Positions 16,592-26,944 of a stretch of 64,000 nucleotides of DNA are shown one piece after another. The DNA comes from JBGPQJ01 sp963709295. GTDB taxonomy: Bacteria; Chloroflexota; Anaerolineae; Anaerolineales; Villigracilaceae. Made by a program: the position numbers and the translations under genes. The stretch is from positions 310,001 to 374,000 of the forward strand of contig CAVPVW010000003.1 in the NCBI GenBank assembly GCA_963709295.1, given 5' to 3'. The notes under the pieces are model-generated. The model was not told where the DNA came from, made no database searches, and was given only the letters and a program-made list of their open reading frames with translations. Position 1 is the first letter of the stretch, and every line of letters begins with the position of its first letter.

Positions 16592-18515
16592 TTGTTTTCC
16601 AAAAGGTGACAACTGGCGTAGTGGTGTTCACCCAAATCGCAACCACCGGCGCATCCTTGTCACACACCTCGATAGTTTTTGGGCAACGGGGAGCAAATCG
16701 ACAGCCCCGTGGCAGATTATCCAGCCTGGGCGGATAGCCGGGAATGGAGTTTAACCTTTTTTCGGGATTGCCAATATCCGGGAAGGCTTTCAGCAGCTCC
16801 TGCGTATATGGGTGTTGAGGGAAGTTATAAATTTTATCGACCGCTGCATATTCTGCCGCGACACCGGCATACATCACCAGCACCGAGTCGCACATTTCGG
16901 CAACGACACCCAGATCATGCGTCACTAAAATGATCGAGAGTCCAAATTTTTCCCTCAACGAAGATAACAACTCAAGAATCTGAGCCTGTATCATGACATC
17001 CAGGGCTGTCGTGGGTTCATCCGCAATGACAACCTCCGGATCGCACGCCAGAGCCATGGCGATCATTGCTCTTTGCCGCATGCCGCCCGAATACTGGTGC
17101 GGAAAATCCTGCTTTCGTTCGTGCGCTATTCCAACTAAATCCAGCAGCTCGTCGACGCGAGCATGTAACTGTTCCTTGGCGATATTAGGATTGTGTTGCG
17201 TTATCGCCTCAGCAACCTGATCGCCGACTGTCCGGACAGGATTCAAAGCATTCATTGCACCCTGAAAGATAATGGAAATCCTCTTCCAACGAATATCCAT
17301 CATCTCGGTTTCCGTAAATTCGGTAAGGTTATGTCCATCAAAAAACACGCTGCCCGCCACAACTCGACCGGCGGTCGGCAACAGGTGTAACAAACCTAAC
17401 ATAAGCGTTGTTTTTCCGCATCCGCTTTCACCCACCAAGCCCAACATTTCCCCTTTTCTCAAGGTAAAGCTGACATTGTCCACGGCTCTTGCAGCGGATG
17501 ATTCGTTGATTTTGTAATCTATTGAAAGATTCGAAACGACCAGAAGCGGTGAACCGATTTGCGGGATGGGTTGAACAATCGCTGGGTTGTCGGTAATTTC
17601 TGATTCATTTGATTTCTTTAGATGGTGGGTCTCAAGGCGAGGATTAAACACCTGCTCAAGCCCCTGCCCAAGAAGAGTCAATGCAAGCACCACCCAGACA
17701 ATCCCGAAACCCGGTACGACGAGGCACCACCAGGCATCAGAGCTCATGGCGCCTCGCGCAAAAGCATAATTCAACATCTGGCCCCAGGAAATCAGCGTGG
17801 GATCCCCAAGCCCAAGAAATGACAAGGCACTTTCGTTCAGGATGGATGCAGAAATCACCAGAACGCCGTTGACCACCAATAACGGCAGGACTAACGGCAG
17901 GATGTGAACGCCGATGATGTGCCGGTTTCCGGCTCCTATCGCGCGCGCCCGAAGCACATATTTTTTTGATTTCACAGCCAAGGTCTGCGATCGCACGATG
18001 CGGGAAGTGAATGTCCAGCCAAGCAATCCGATCACCAGGATGATGTTCCACAGACTGGGCTTGGTCAAGGCGATGATGACCACCATCAAGGCCAGGTCCG
18101 GGATGACCAGCATGATATCGTTGAAGCGCATTAATACATTTTCAGTTCGCCCGCCAAAGAAACCGGCTGAAATGCCAATCGACCCACCGATGGCAATCGC
18201 GATAAAGGATGCAAAAAAACCAACCACCAGGGAAACGCGCGCCCCATACATAAATTGGGAAAGGACATCTTTACCGGCATCATCTGTCCCAAGAGGATGC
18301 GCCGGACTTGGGGGCTGGTAAATATCTTTCGAAGTTACATTTTCAGAAGAATAAGGGTCATAGGGCGCAATCACCGGAGCAAAAACAGCTATAAATACGA
18401 TCGCTGCCAACATGAAAATGCCTACCAATCCCATCCTGTTCTTGCGAAAGGTCTGCCAGAAATTCTGGAAGGGAGAAGCCTTGGGCGGCAGGGCTTCCAA
18501 AGCAGTAATCGTCAT
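16588..18515 (-). CDS. Peptide ABC transporter permease-ATPase fusion (DppC-DppD), one frameshift
   Basis: One polypeptide of about 642 residues combines a DppC-type permease (about residues 1-290; N-terminal cytoplasmic part, then GTDDAGKDVLSQFMYGARVS and the EAA-loop ARAIGAGNRHIIGVHILP) with a DppD-type ATPase. The ATPase has Walker A GESGCGKTT, signature YSGGMRQR, Walker B VVIADEPTTALD and the RGCRFAPRCP tail. Near 16650 one base is missing: the open frame then runs to 16509 with nonsense, whereas the repaired frame ends GEHHYASCHLLENK at 16588, overlapping dppF. The start at 18515 lies 1 bp past the dppB stop. Such fusions occur in Chloroflexota; the ligand is unknown. Confidence 0.85.
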
Positions 18516-18516
18516 A

Positions 18517-19545
18517 TCAATCGGTCTGCACGCGTGGATCCAGCATGGAATATCCCAACTCAGCCAGCAAGTTCGCAACAATTACGCTCACTGCAATCAT
18601 CAAGAATGCACCCTGCAGCATGGGGTAATCTCTCCGGACGACACCCTCGTAGATCGCGCCTCCCAGACCTGGCCAGGAAAAGACGGTCTCTATTTGGATA
18701 GCGCCTGCCATCGTAAAACCCAAATTCAATGCGATCACGGTTACCAATGGCAGCATGGCATTTTTCAATGCGTGATCCTTTAGCACCTGAAAAGTGCTGA
18801 GTCCTTTGGCTTTGGCAGTCAGAATATAATCTTCCGACAGGACATCCAAAAGACTTGACCTCATGATCAACATATATTCACCCATGAAAATGATAGTATA
18901 GGTCAAGGTCGGGAGAACCATATGCTGGAGAATATCTGCGACCTGAGCAGATATCGGCGCAAAGCTCATTCCGGGAGTCGCTTTCCCTCCAATCGGGAAT
19001 CCATTGTTTGAACCCCAAAAAAGCAAAATCATCCCAAGCCAGAATGTTGGCAGACTCCACGCCAGTAAGCTCATTAATAATGCCCCATAATCAATGGATG
19101 TCCTGGCTTTCCAGGCGGCGACCACTCCCACGGCCACCCCCAAAACAATTGCCAGGATTTGCCCGGCGCCAATTAATAGGACAGTATTCCAAAGTCGCTG
19201 CATCAGGATCTCGATCACGGGACGATTGTAATGATAACTTATTCCAAAATCACCCTTAAGCAGATTCCCGGCATATAAAAAAAATTGTGTTTCTAGGGGA
19301 TTCACGAAGCACTCCCCCATTTTGACTGGACTCAAGGATTCAATGCAATTGATGACCGGTTTATCAAGACCAAATCTGACACGCACTGCTTCGATGGATT
19401 CCTTAGTCATCCGGGGATCCCGTATCCCCTGCCTGGCAGGATCGCCTGGGAGTACTCTGAAAAGAAAGAAATTTAAAATAATCACAAAGGCGATCGTGAT
19501 GATCGCCCATAACAGCTTCCGCAGAAAGAACCGAGTTCTCCTCAA
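18517..19545 (-). CDS. Peptide ABC transporter permease DppB-like
   Basis: Inner-membrane permease of the importer with about six helices. It has the N-terminal FFLFRVLPGDPA segment, an LxxDFGxSY-type loop (LLKGDFGISYHYNRPV) and the EAA motif region TAKAKGLSTFQVLKDHALKNAMLP. The C-terminus is LGYSMLDPRV, as in DppB/OppB. The start is uncertain: the frame is open to 19614, but the leading residues cross a perfect hairpin, and GAGGAG lies at about 19542. I place the start at the TTG at 19545, though an indel may hide the real one. It follows the binding-protein gene and precedes the dppC-dppD fusion by 1 bp. Confidence 0.85.
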   Translation of the reverse strand: MRRTRFFLRKLLWAIITIAFVIILNFFLFRVLPGDPARQGIRDPRMTKESIEAVRVRFGLDKPVINCIESLSPVKMGECFVNPLETQFFLYAGNLLKGDFGISYHYNRPVIEILMQRLWNTVLLIGAGQILAIVLGVAVGVVAAWKARTSIDYGALLMSLLAWSLPTFWLGMILLFWGSNNGFPIGGKATPGMSFAPISAQVADILQHMVLPTLTYTIIFMGEYMLIMRSSLLDVLSEDYILTAKAKGLSTFQVLKDHALKNAMLPLVTVIALNLGFTMAGAIQIETVFSWPGLGGAIYEGVVRRDYPMLQGAFLMIAVSVIVANLLAELGYSMLDPRVQTD

Positions 19546-19571
19546 GTGATTCGGCCTATTTGATAAATCGC

Positions 19572-19609
19572 GCCAGATGATGCAATCTGTGCAGATTGCA
19601 TCATCTGGC
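19572..19609. repeat. Perfect 18-bp inverted repeat between binding-protein gene and dppB
   Basis: GCCAGATGATGCAATCTG, two bases, then CAGATTGCATCATCTGGC. It has no T tract, so it is a poor terminator. In the transcript it forms a long hairpin directly after the binding-protein gene, the usual place for an mRNA-stabilising or partial-termination structure that keeps binding-protein levels above permease levels. Confidence 0.8.
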
Positions 19610-19623
19610 AACAAAGAACTACA

Positions 19624-21277
19624 TTATTTGACCGGTTCGATGACCGTTAGCGAACTAACATCCTCCAGTGCAAGCTTCGGCTGCCCCGTAAGCCAGCCCT
19701 TGAAATCGGTCGGTGCGATATGCCTGGGTCTGTTTTGCGTAGAACGGAATGATGTAAACCACATCATCGTGAGTAATTTTTTGCATTTCCCAGACCAAAT
19801 CCTTCCGCTTCTCCGGATCCAACTCAACCGACTGCTGGGCGAAGAGTTCGTCGTACCGCGGATTTGAATAACCCGTTTCGTTATAACCGGTCGGGATCTG
19901 GTCGGTTGTGGGAATAATGAGAAGAGTTTGCGGATCAGGATCGGCCACCCAGCCCCAGAGCATGACATCAAAATCCAGCGCAGGGCAACACTGAGCCGTT
20001 AATGCATCAGGGTCCACTGCCTGGGGTTGTGTCGTGATACCAATCTCGTTCCACATCTCCTGGAGCAGCTCAGCCAGCCGAGGGGCTACCACGCTGTCGC
20101 TTGGCCAATTGAGCCGGAAAGTAAGAGGTGTTGTCCCATCCGGCATCTCGCGGATGCCGTCAGAATTAACGTCCAGGTATCCAGCGTCATCCAATATTTG
20201 GTTGGCCAAAGCCGGATCATAGGCATAGTCTTGATTTCACTGTTGAACCACGCACCCATACCGTCCGGGATTAGCGCAATTCCCTTTGACGCAAGACCAA
20301 GCATGACAATTTCAATTATTTTTTCCTTGTCGGTGGCATGTGCCATCGCCAAACGGACATTCTTATCGCGCAGAGCGGGATGCCCGGTGCATAAGTCCAC
20401 CATCTTCAGTTGGGCAATTTTCAGGAGCGGTTTGATTTAAAATGATGTCCGTAAGGTCTGGAGACAATGGTGAGCCAACCTCGACGGACACATTCTCCAC
20501 ATCCTTTAGCGCTTCCACGCCAGTACTTGGCATTTCGGTGATCATGTCCACCTGGCCGGATTTCATAGCCTGGATCAGGACATCGGGAGTTTGGAAGCTT
20601 TGGAAAATCACCTCGTCCACTTTTGGAACATTTCCGTGATAATCCTCATTCTTTTCCAGTTGAATATACTCATTAGCTTTATACTCTTTCATCTTGAAAG
20701 GGCCGGAACCAATCATTTCTTCGTTGGCAAACTCCGCAGCAGCATTCCCTTCCGCGTGATCCTTCCAAATATGTTCTGGAAGGATATATAAGAAGACCAG
20801 CTTGCTTTCGATACTGGGAACCGGTTCGTTAAGTGTAAGAACTACTGTCGTGTCGTCAGTGGCTTCGACACTTTCAAAACTCGTCGTGTACGAGTGGAGA
20901 GTTGGGAAATCTTCATGCGCCATGACAAGGTTATAGGTAAATGCTACATCCTTGGCTGTCAAAGGCTTGCCGTCATGCCATTTCACCCCGTCCTTGATCT
21001 TGAACGTGTAGACCAATCCGTCGTCCGATCGTTCAACGCTTTCAACCAACCCGTCTGCGTACGTCCCGTCCAGGTTTACTTCGTACATCGAATCGTAAAC
21101 CAGCTCAAATATGGTATAAGCTTTGGCGAGCCAGGCTGCACCTGGATTTAGCGAATCGGGGCCGCCTGTCCATCCAATCTTCACAACAGACGGCTCTTCC
21201 TGAGACGATCCACCTCCGCAGGCGCTAAGGATAAACGACATCAGGATCAGCACGAACAACGCAACTTTGGTTTTCAT
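19624..21277 (-). pseudogene. Extracellular peptide-binding lipoprotein (SBP family 5), three frameshifts
   Basis: Solute-binding lipoprotein of the importer. It starts MKTKVALFVLILMSFILSACGGG: a signal peptide with lipobox LSAC, then a Ser-rich linker. It continues with family-5 hallmarks (KIGWTGGPDSLNPG, YTFKIKDGVKWHDGKPLTAKDVAFTY). The frame is broken near 20390, 20225 and 19700. The three frames join into about 550 residues, with the family-like C-terminus LALEDVSSLTVIEPVK ending at 19624. Protein sequence is conserved on both sides of each break and one break is in a ggg run, so these look like consensus errors. I label it pseudogene only because the given sequence cannot be translated through. 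Confidence 0.8.
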
Positions 21278-21484
21278 GTTCCTCTCCTCTTTTGAAAAAA
21301 AAATATCACCAGCGCCTTAGGCGGCACCGATGATCTTCACCCCGGGTAGTCAACACAATCAATAGGCATTGACAAGATAGTTTCATCCTAAGCTATTGTA
21401 CAGGATTATCACCAAAACGAAAAGCATATGGCTCTGCATTTCATAAATTTCAAATATACTTAACCTGGAAGGGATGAAACCGTC

Positions 21485-23336
21485 ATGAAAAAACTAATAG
21501 AAATCGCAGAAAAATATGAGCGCAGTGGGTGGCCTTCGCTTCCCCGGCCGGACATTAAACCTCCCAAAGGGTTGGACTCTCTCTCTGGTCTCGGCGCACG
21601 AAAGGATTCGGAATCACAAATTGTCGCCGGACGGGCATACTATCGCGTGCATAAAAGACGGCGAATCCTTATCGGATATTTTTACTCTCGCAACCGAAGG
21701 AGGCTGGCTTGCGCGCATTACCACCAGCCGCGCAGCCGTTCCCTACTGGGCGGATGAGATCCCGCAATGGTCCCCGGATGGAAAATGGCTGGCATTTTCT
21801 CTCGAGGAGCATGTCAACATTGTCCCGGCTGCAGGCGGAATCCCGAAGAAGGTCACCGAAACCTGGACCAGCAGTTGGGGTCCACGCTGGATGCCCGATT
21901 CCAAATCCATGATCGTCAGCGTGGAGCGTGATGATGCTGACCAACTGGTGCTCGTGACGACTGATTTGATTCAAGCCCGATTGCTTACCAATGATCCGAA
22001 AGGTGATCACTGGGACCCCCAGCCTTCTCCGGACGGCAATCAAATTGCCTATGTAATTCGCAGGTTCGATGACATAAATCGGTTGGACATCTGCCTCCTC
22101 AACCTTTCGACCGGAGAGCAGAGGACGCTCTATGGATCTCAGAAAACAAGAGCATGGAATCCTCGCTGGTCGCACGATGGAAAACAGATCGCCTTCATCA
22201 GCCAACAGGAAGGGCACGACGACCTCTGGCTCGTCAACCCTGATGGCAGTGGATTGAGGCAACTCACCAAACTGGGTTACGATATTTCCTGGCCGTCCTG
22301 GTCACCGGACGGATCGAGAATCGCTTGCGTGGTCAATGAAGCCGGGGCAATGAATTTGGCCCTGATTGACGTTGCTTCTGGAAACGCCGAAACATTGCTC
22401 TCGGGGCAAGGCTGCTACACAAATCCTCAATGGTCACCCGACGGGTCTTTTATCACCTTCGAGTACGAAAGCCCTGTATCTGCGCCTGAGATTTATAAGA
22501 TTGACTTGATCGATAAGAAAACCACGCAACTCACTTTCTCGACTCTCCCCGCTGTTTCAGCCATTAAGCTCATAATGCCGGAACGAATTAGCTACAAGAG
22601 TCATGACGGTTTGGAAATTCCTGCGTTTATGTACAAACCAGAAAAGCTCAACAAGGCCGGGATCGTTTATGTCCATGGCGGACCATCCTCTCAAGCATTA
22701 TTCGAGTGGGATTTATTGGTCCAATACCTCGTAGCCAAGGGTTATACCGTTCTCGTACCGAACTATCGCGGTTCCACGGGTTATGGAGTTGAGTATGAGC
22801 ACAAGAATTACGGGGACTGGGGCGGCGGTGACACTCAGGATTGCATCCAGGCAGCCAAGTTCCTCGCCCAATCCGGAGTCGACCCTGCGAGAATCGCCAT
22901 CATGGGAGGAAGTTATGGCGGATATATGACGATTTGCGCATTGTCGCGCGATCCAGGTTACCACTTTGCCTGCGGGATCACCAAATTCGGAGATTCGAAT
23001 CTTTATAGTTCCTGGGCTCAATGCAATCGCGAACTCAGATTGTACACAGAGATTTTTCTTGGACACCCTCGGGAATATCCAAAAGTTTACCTGGATGGAT
23101 CCCCTTTGTACCAAGTCGAGAATATCAAGAAACCCGTATTGATTATGCATGGGCTTTTGGATGATATCGTTCCTCCCGAATCCAGCGAGGAGTGGGTCGA
23201 GGCACTCAAGAAGCATGGAAAACAATTCGAGTACAAGACCTACGCCGGGGAACCTCATGGCTTTCTGCAAAGAAAGAATTATTCGGATGCCCTGGAACGC
23301 ATAGAACGGTTCCTCGACTGGTACCTCCTTGTTTAA
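21485..23336 (+). CDS. S9 family prolyl oligopeptidase/acylaminoacyl-peptidase-like, one frameshift
   Basis: Cytosolic serine peptidase with a TolB-like beta-propeller (about residues 30-340, repeated WSPDG-type blades such as PQWSPDGKWLAFS and PSWSPDGSRIACV) and a C-terminal alpha/beta-hydrolase. The hydrolase has YVHGGPSSQ, the nucleophile in IMGGSYGGYM, acid in HGLLDDIVPP and His in GEPHGFLQ, so the catalytic triad is complete. The start (MKKLIEIAEKYERSGWP) is in a different frame; one extra base in agggttgg near 21572 separates them, and repair gives KPPKGWTLSLVSAHERI and about 616 residues. It ends at a strong bidirectional terminator. Confidence 0.88.
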
Positions 23337-23340
23337 CTTA

Positions 23341-23371
23341 AAAAGAAGGAGGAGTATCTCCTCCTTCTTTT
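23341..23371. terminator. Bidirectional intrinsic terminator
   Basis: A 14-bp perfect stem AAAAGAAGGAGGAG/CTCCTCCTTCTTTT with a 3-base loop. It lies between the convergent S9 peptidase and RIO kinase genes. Confidence 0.95.
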
Positions 23372-24399
23372 TATTTATGCCGAGTTTTCCACAATTCCCG
23401 GTCTTTTGGATCGTTCTCATCCAATAACCGAACATCAATATCTTCCTTCATCGGGTACCCTCGTGATGTCCAAATATCAGCGGCAATCCTGCGGTCATTG
23501 GCTTTAACCCCCTGTCGCGAAAAATATTCGCAAACACGCCTGACATCTCTCTGGAAGATGGACAATGCATTCTTGTTTTCCAGAGGGGCGACAACTTGTG
23601 GAAAATCAATCAGCGTGATGGCGCCTTCCCAGTAAAGGATGTTATATGCCGAGAGATCGCCATGAATTACCCCGCACGAAAGCAGCGTATCGATATTTGC
23701 CAACGTCCGATCGAAAAGCTTGACGGCCTCCTGTCGATCAAGGCTGACCTCGCTTAACGCAGGAGCACATCCATCAAGATCGCCGATGAACGACATCAGT
23801 ATGGCATTGTGTGCCATGGTGAACGGTTGCGGAACATCCGCGCCAGCCAAAAACAGCTTCTCCATGCTTGTGTACTCATAGGCAATCCAGGACTGATGGA
23901 GTAATGCCCTTCCATAGTCAGTCTTTTTGTACATCGCATGAGCCATCCCCTTGTCGGTGATTTTCCGGCCCTCGCCATCGAAATCAGCCCGACCAGCTCG
24001 ATAAACATGGTCATTCTTCAGGTTTCGCAGCGAACTCGGACGGTAGACTTTAGCTGCGATCAAATCGGTCGCAACTTCCGTTCCCGCAAGGCATAAATAG
24101 ACCGACGCCTCCTTGCCTCCCTTGACCCGTTTTAGTACATCCGAAATCCATTTGTGCTCATAGAATTCCCCCAGGGAATCGAGCAGCCACCATTCCTCAA
24201 ATCGCGCTGCTTTGTAAGTGTATTTAAAACCGGACGCGGAATTATCCTGCCCGTGAACGAATTGTTGATCAGGCTGGGCGATTTTTTTAGGGTTTCGTGG
24301 AGGGAACTTCCCTTTTCGTTTTGATTTATCGATGACCGAGTCAATCTGCTCGGCATCATCAAGCTCATTGTAATAGTCGTATGGCGAGTTAGTATCCAT
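23371..24399 (-). CDS. RIO1-family serine/threonine protein kinase
   Basis: A 342-residue atypical kinase. The N-terminal 70 residues are charged and low-complexity. The kinase core has VKGGKEASVYLCLAG (P-loop equivalent), IAAKVYR (Lys), HGDLSAYNIL (catalytic Asp and Asn) and LIDFPQ in place of DFG, all typical of RIO1. In archaea and eukaryotes RIO1 acts in small-subunit maturation; bacterial homologues are poorly described, so a ribosome-linked role is inference. The upstream region holds a terminator and a 20-codon ORF on the same strand, arranged like a leader attenuator. The start at 24399 has only a weak SD (GTGGA). Confidence 0.9.
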   Translation of the reverse strand: MDTNSPYDYYNELDDAEQIDSVIDKSKRKGKFPPRNPKKIAQPDQQFVHGQDNSASGFKYTYKAARFEEWWLLDSLGEFYEHKWISDVLKRVKGGKEASVYLCLAGTEVATDLIAAKVYRPSSLRNLKNDHVYRAGRADFDGEGRKITDKGMAHAMYKKTDYGRALLHQSWIAYEYTSMEKLFLAGADVPQPFTMAHNAILMSFIGDLDGCAPALSEVSLDRQEAVKLFDRTLANIDTLLSCGVIHGDLSAYNILYWEGAITLIDFPQVVAPLENKNALSIFQRDVRRVCEYFSRQGVKANDRRIAADIWTSRGYPMKEDIDVRLLDENDPKDRELWKTRHK

Positions 24400-24455
24400 T
24401 TTTTATCCACGTGAAAACGATCGGATTCCCACCCCGTGGATTAATTTAAATCAAA

Positions 24456-24481
24456 ACCGCAGGGTGTGACACGCCTGCGGT
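24456..24481 (-). terminator. Intrinsic terminator-like hairpin upstream of the RIO kinase gene
   Basis: ACCGCAGG/CCTGCGGT (8-bp perfect stem, 10-base loop), followed on the minus strand by TTTTGATTTAAATTAA. No minus-strand gene of ordinary size ends before it, so its position just upstream of the kinase suggests an attenuator. Confidence 0.6.
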
Positions 24482-24506
24482 CGCCTAAGTATTTCGAGGG
24501 TGCAGA

Positions 24507-24569
24507 TTACTTGACGCGCAAGGAGGCATGTCCAATTGACAGGTCGTGAATTCGATGAATTATTCTCAT
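24507..24569 (-). CDS. Possible 20-residue leader ORF upstream of the RIO kinase
   Basis: AGGAGG at 24582-24587 (minus strand), then an ATG at 24569 after 11-12 bases and an ORF MRIIHRIHDLS ending ASLRVK. The SD/start segment (24578-24587) can pair over 10 bp with the end of the ORF (24521-24530). Part of that end (24517-24523) can instead pair with the 5' arm of the terminator at 24474-24479. The layout copies that of the ABC exporter leader. The inverted repeat also creates an SD-like sequence on the other strand, so this call is tentative. The rest of the 24400-24756 gap shows only the panB upstream region. Confidence 0.35.
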   Translation of the reverse strand: MRIIHRIHDLSIGHASLRVK

Positions 24570-24756
24570 TTTATAGTCATACCTCCTCTCGTAATTTGAT
24601 TGCCCAATTTTACTACGAAGTAGATAGCCTGCAAGGTAAGATTTACCTATCCCAAACTTCCAATAACCGCTCCGGCGACACCTTGTTGCGCTTCATAGTA
24701 ACTTGTTCTATACTAGCTATATCGATATCAAAAAATAGTAATCAGGAGTGCTAAAA

Positions 24757-25623
24757 ATGGCTGAGGCAAGAAAGAAAATCACCCTACCCTATCTTTTCGA
24801 AAAAGTATCAAAGGGGGAACCGATCACATGGCTCACGTGCTATGACTACCCGACTGCGTATCTCCAGGACCAGGCCGGGATTGAAATGATCCTCGTCGGG
24901 GACAGCCTGGGAATGACCATGCTTGGGTACGACTCCACGCTGCCGGTGACAATGGACGACATGATTCGCCATTCGCAAGCTGTCAGGCGCGGAGCCCCCA
25001 CCGCTTTCGTCGTCGGAGATATGCCCTACATGACCTACCAGCCGTCCGTAGAAAGCGCGATCAGGAATGCAGGAAGGTTCATGGCAGAAGCGGGTTGCGA
25101 TGCAATTAAGCTTGAGGGCGGAGCAGCCATGGCAGATCGAATTCGAGGCATTGTCGATGCTGGAATTCCGGCGATCGGGCATTTGGGACTCACGCCTCAA
25201 TCGGTTTCAGCCCTTGGAGGATTCAAGGTTCAGGGCAAGGATGCCGCCCTCGCAAAAAAGATCGTGGACGATGCCAAGGCGTTGGAAAAAGCAGGGGCTT
25301 TTGCCATCCTGCTCGAATTGGTCCCCGACAGGGTATGCAAACTCATTACTGAAAGGGCGGAGGACTGCATCATCATGTCTCTTGGTTCTGGACCAGATGC
25401 ACACGGCCAATTACTGATTTATCACGACATGTTTGGCCTTTACCCGAGGTTCAGACCGAAGATGGCCAAGGTCTTTGGGAATGCAGGTGAAGTGATTTTA
25501 AATGGTCTGAAAGGTTATCACGACGAAGTCATCTCGAAGAAATTTCCAGCCGAAGAAAATTGGTTTGGAATGAAAGATGATGAATACTCGGATTTGCTCA
25601 AGCTGGTCGATTCCAAAAAATAG
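24757..25623 (+). CDS. panB: 3-methyl-2-oxobutanoate hydroxymethyltransferase (ketopantoate hydroxymethyltransferase)
   Basis: Transfers a hydroxymethyl group from 5,10-methylene-THF to 2-oxoisovalerate to make ketopantoate, the first committed step of pantothenate (CoA) synthesis. The 288 residues form a TIM barrel with WLTCYDYPTA, VGDSLGMTMLGYDSTLPVTMDDM (metal-binding Asp), IKLEGGAAM, IPAIGHLGLTPQSV and GHxxLY-like late motifs. The ATG at 24757 is chosen because CAGGAG lies eight bases before it. The usual catalytic Glu region near ILLELVP is present. panC and panD are not adjacent; instead an unrecognised gene follows after 24 bp. PanB links to the folate C1 pool of the Wood-Ljungdahl pathway in this organism. 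Confidence 0.92.
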   Translation: MAEARKKITLPYLFEKVSKGEPITWLTCYDYPTAYLQDQAGIEMILVGDSLGMTMLGYDSTLPVTMDDMIRHSQAVRRGAPTAFVVGDMPYMTYQPSVESAIRNAGRFMAEAGCDAIKLEGGAAMADRIRGIVDAGIPAIGHLGLTPQSVSALGGFKVQGKDAALAKKIVDDAKALEKAGAFAILLELVPDRVCKLITERAEDCIIMSLGSGPDAHGQLLIYHDMFGLYPRFRPKMAKVFGNAGEVILNGLKGYHDEVISKKFPAEENWFGMKDDEYSDLLKLVDSKK

Positions 25624-25647
25624 AATCCACTATCCCGAGGAGAAAAA

Positions 25648-26914
25648 ATGTCAGAATTACAAAATCGGCTTTCCATTCCAGCAGACAGGCTCGCGTCAAT
25701 CAACAGCATCCTGGTCGATCCGGACGAACGCGTGCTAAAGGAATTTCTAGCTGTGGTTGCGAAATATGGCTCACCCGAGGAGATCAATCGAAAGCACGCC
25801 GAGTTCTCGTAAACCCGAGAGTCTCTACAAGCAAGTTAGGGAGCGCGCCCCACAATACATCAAAGACCTGGAATGGTTGACTGAACAGAGAGATGCAGGG
25901 AAATTCATCGCCGTCAAGGATTTTCGACGTAATCTTCTTGGTGCCCGGGCGGACGGCATGTCCTTCAAGGAAGATTCGGCTGTAACCTTGGAAGTATCAG
26001 CTTTGCAGTACTTTCCCTGGGTCAGGGAAATGGCTGAAGCCGCCATCCACAATAAAAGCCTTGTTCCTGGACGCTTCATCGCGGTCAGGAAAATGAAAGA
26101 ATCAGAGGCAGACGGCGATCTTCCGGCAATAGTCGCTGCCCTCGACATTATTGGCGCGTCATTCGTCGAAACTCTGGATACAAAAGGAACGGATGGATCA
26201 AATCTGCACCTGGGAGGACCAGCCACAATTACGGGATACTTTGGCGGAATTGGACAACCGAATGATCATGCCTTGATGTGGCTCGATGAGTTCCTTTATT
26301 ACTACACCAATTTCGGCGTGCAGCACGTCCTGAATTTCAATGCGGGTACAATCCTGCTCGGTTTCTTGCTTTACCGGCTTGGAGTCAATATTCAATTTAA
26401 GATTTCCGTCTTCTTTGGATCAGACAATCCCTACCATGCGTTATGGATCATGCTGGCTGCAAAGTTATTCAGCCGGGACGACGGAACATCTCCCCTCATT
26501 GGGTTCAATTGGTCCAACTCGATAAACAATGAAACGATGGAATTAACGTCCCAATTCCGTAAGGCGCTGGGGTTTGAGAACGTCGTCAGATTTGAACACC
26601 ACATCACCGAGACCTGGAAATCGATTGTCGTCCAACCCTATGATCGTCGTAAGGAATTGGTCCAAATCGCGGACCGCGTTGCGAATATTTCAGCCAAACA
26701 TGAAGGAGGCGATCCAGAAATCGAGCCTACTCTAACTCACCCATCCGATATCTTGGATTACTTCCGGGACAAAAAGGAAGTGATCGAGAGTGGAGATTGG
26801 GATAATCTCAAGCTGAATTTTATGGAGAAGGTCAACGCTTGCAACCATACGGCAAAGGATCTGACCGAAGCTGGCTTAAGCTTCGTCGCTGCTCAGAATT
26901 TGCATCATCGATGA
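25648..26914 (+). CDS. Unrecognised conserved-looking protein in operon with panB, one frameshift
   Basis: Starts MSELQNRLSIPADRLAS after GAGGAGAAAAA, with a strong SD, and continues for 55 codons before an early stop at 25812. The neighbouring frame carries on with RKPESLYKQVRERAPQYIKDLEWL from about 25805. One extra base near 25800-25812 would give 421 residues. It is soluble, with no signal peptide. Notable segments are ETLDTKGTDGSNLHLGGPATITGYFGG, FNAGTILLGFLLYRLGVNIQFKISVFFGSDNPYH and GFNWSNSINNETMELT. I do not recognise the family. Coupling to panB suggests a metabolic role, but no reaction can be assigned. It ends at a bidirectional terminator. Confidence 0.6.
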
Positions 26915-26944
26915 TCAGTTGGGATTTTAGAACAGGCTATATGG

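Noticed and set aside
24536..24754. 72-codon plus-strand ORF upstream of panB
   Set aside because: It needs a TTG start, has no family-like sequence, crosses the panB promoter region and is read through an inverted repeat. Probably non-coding.
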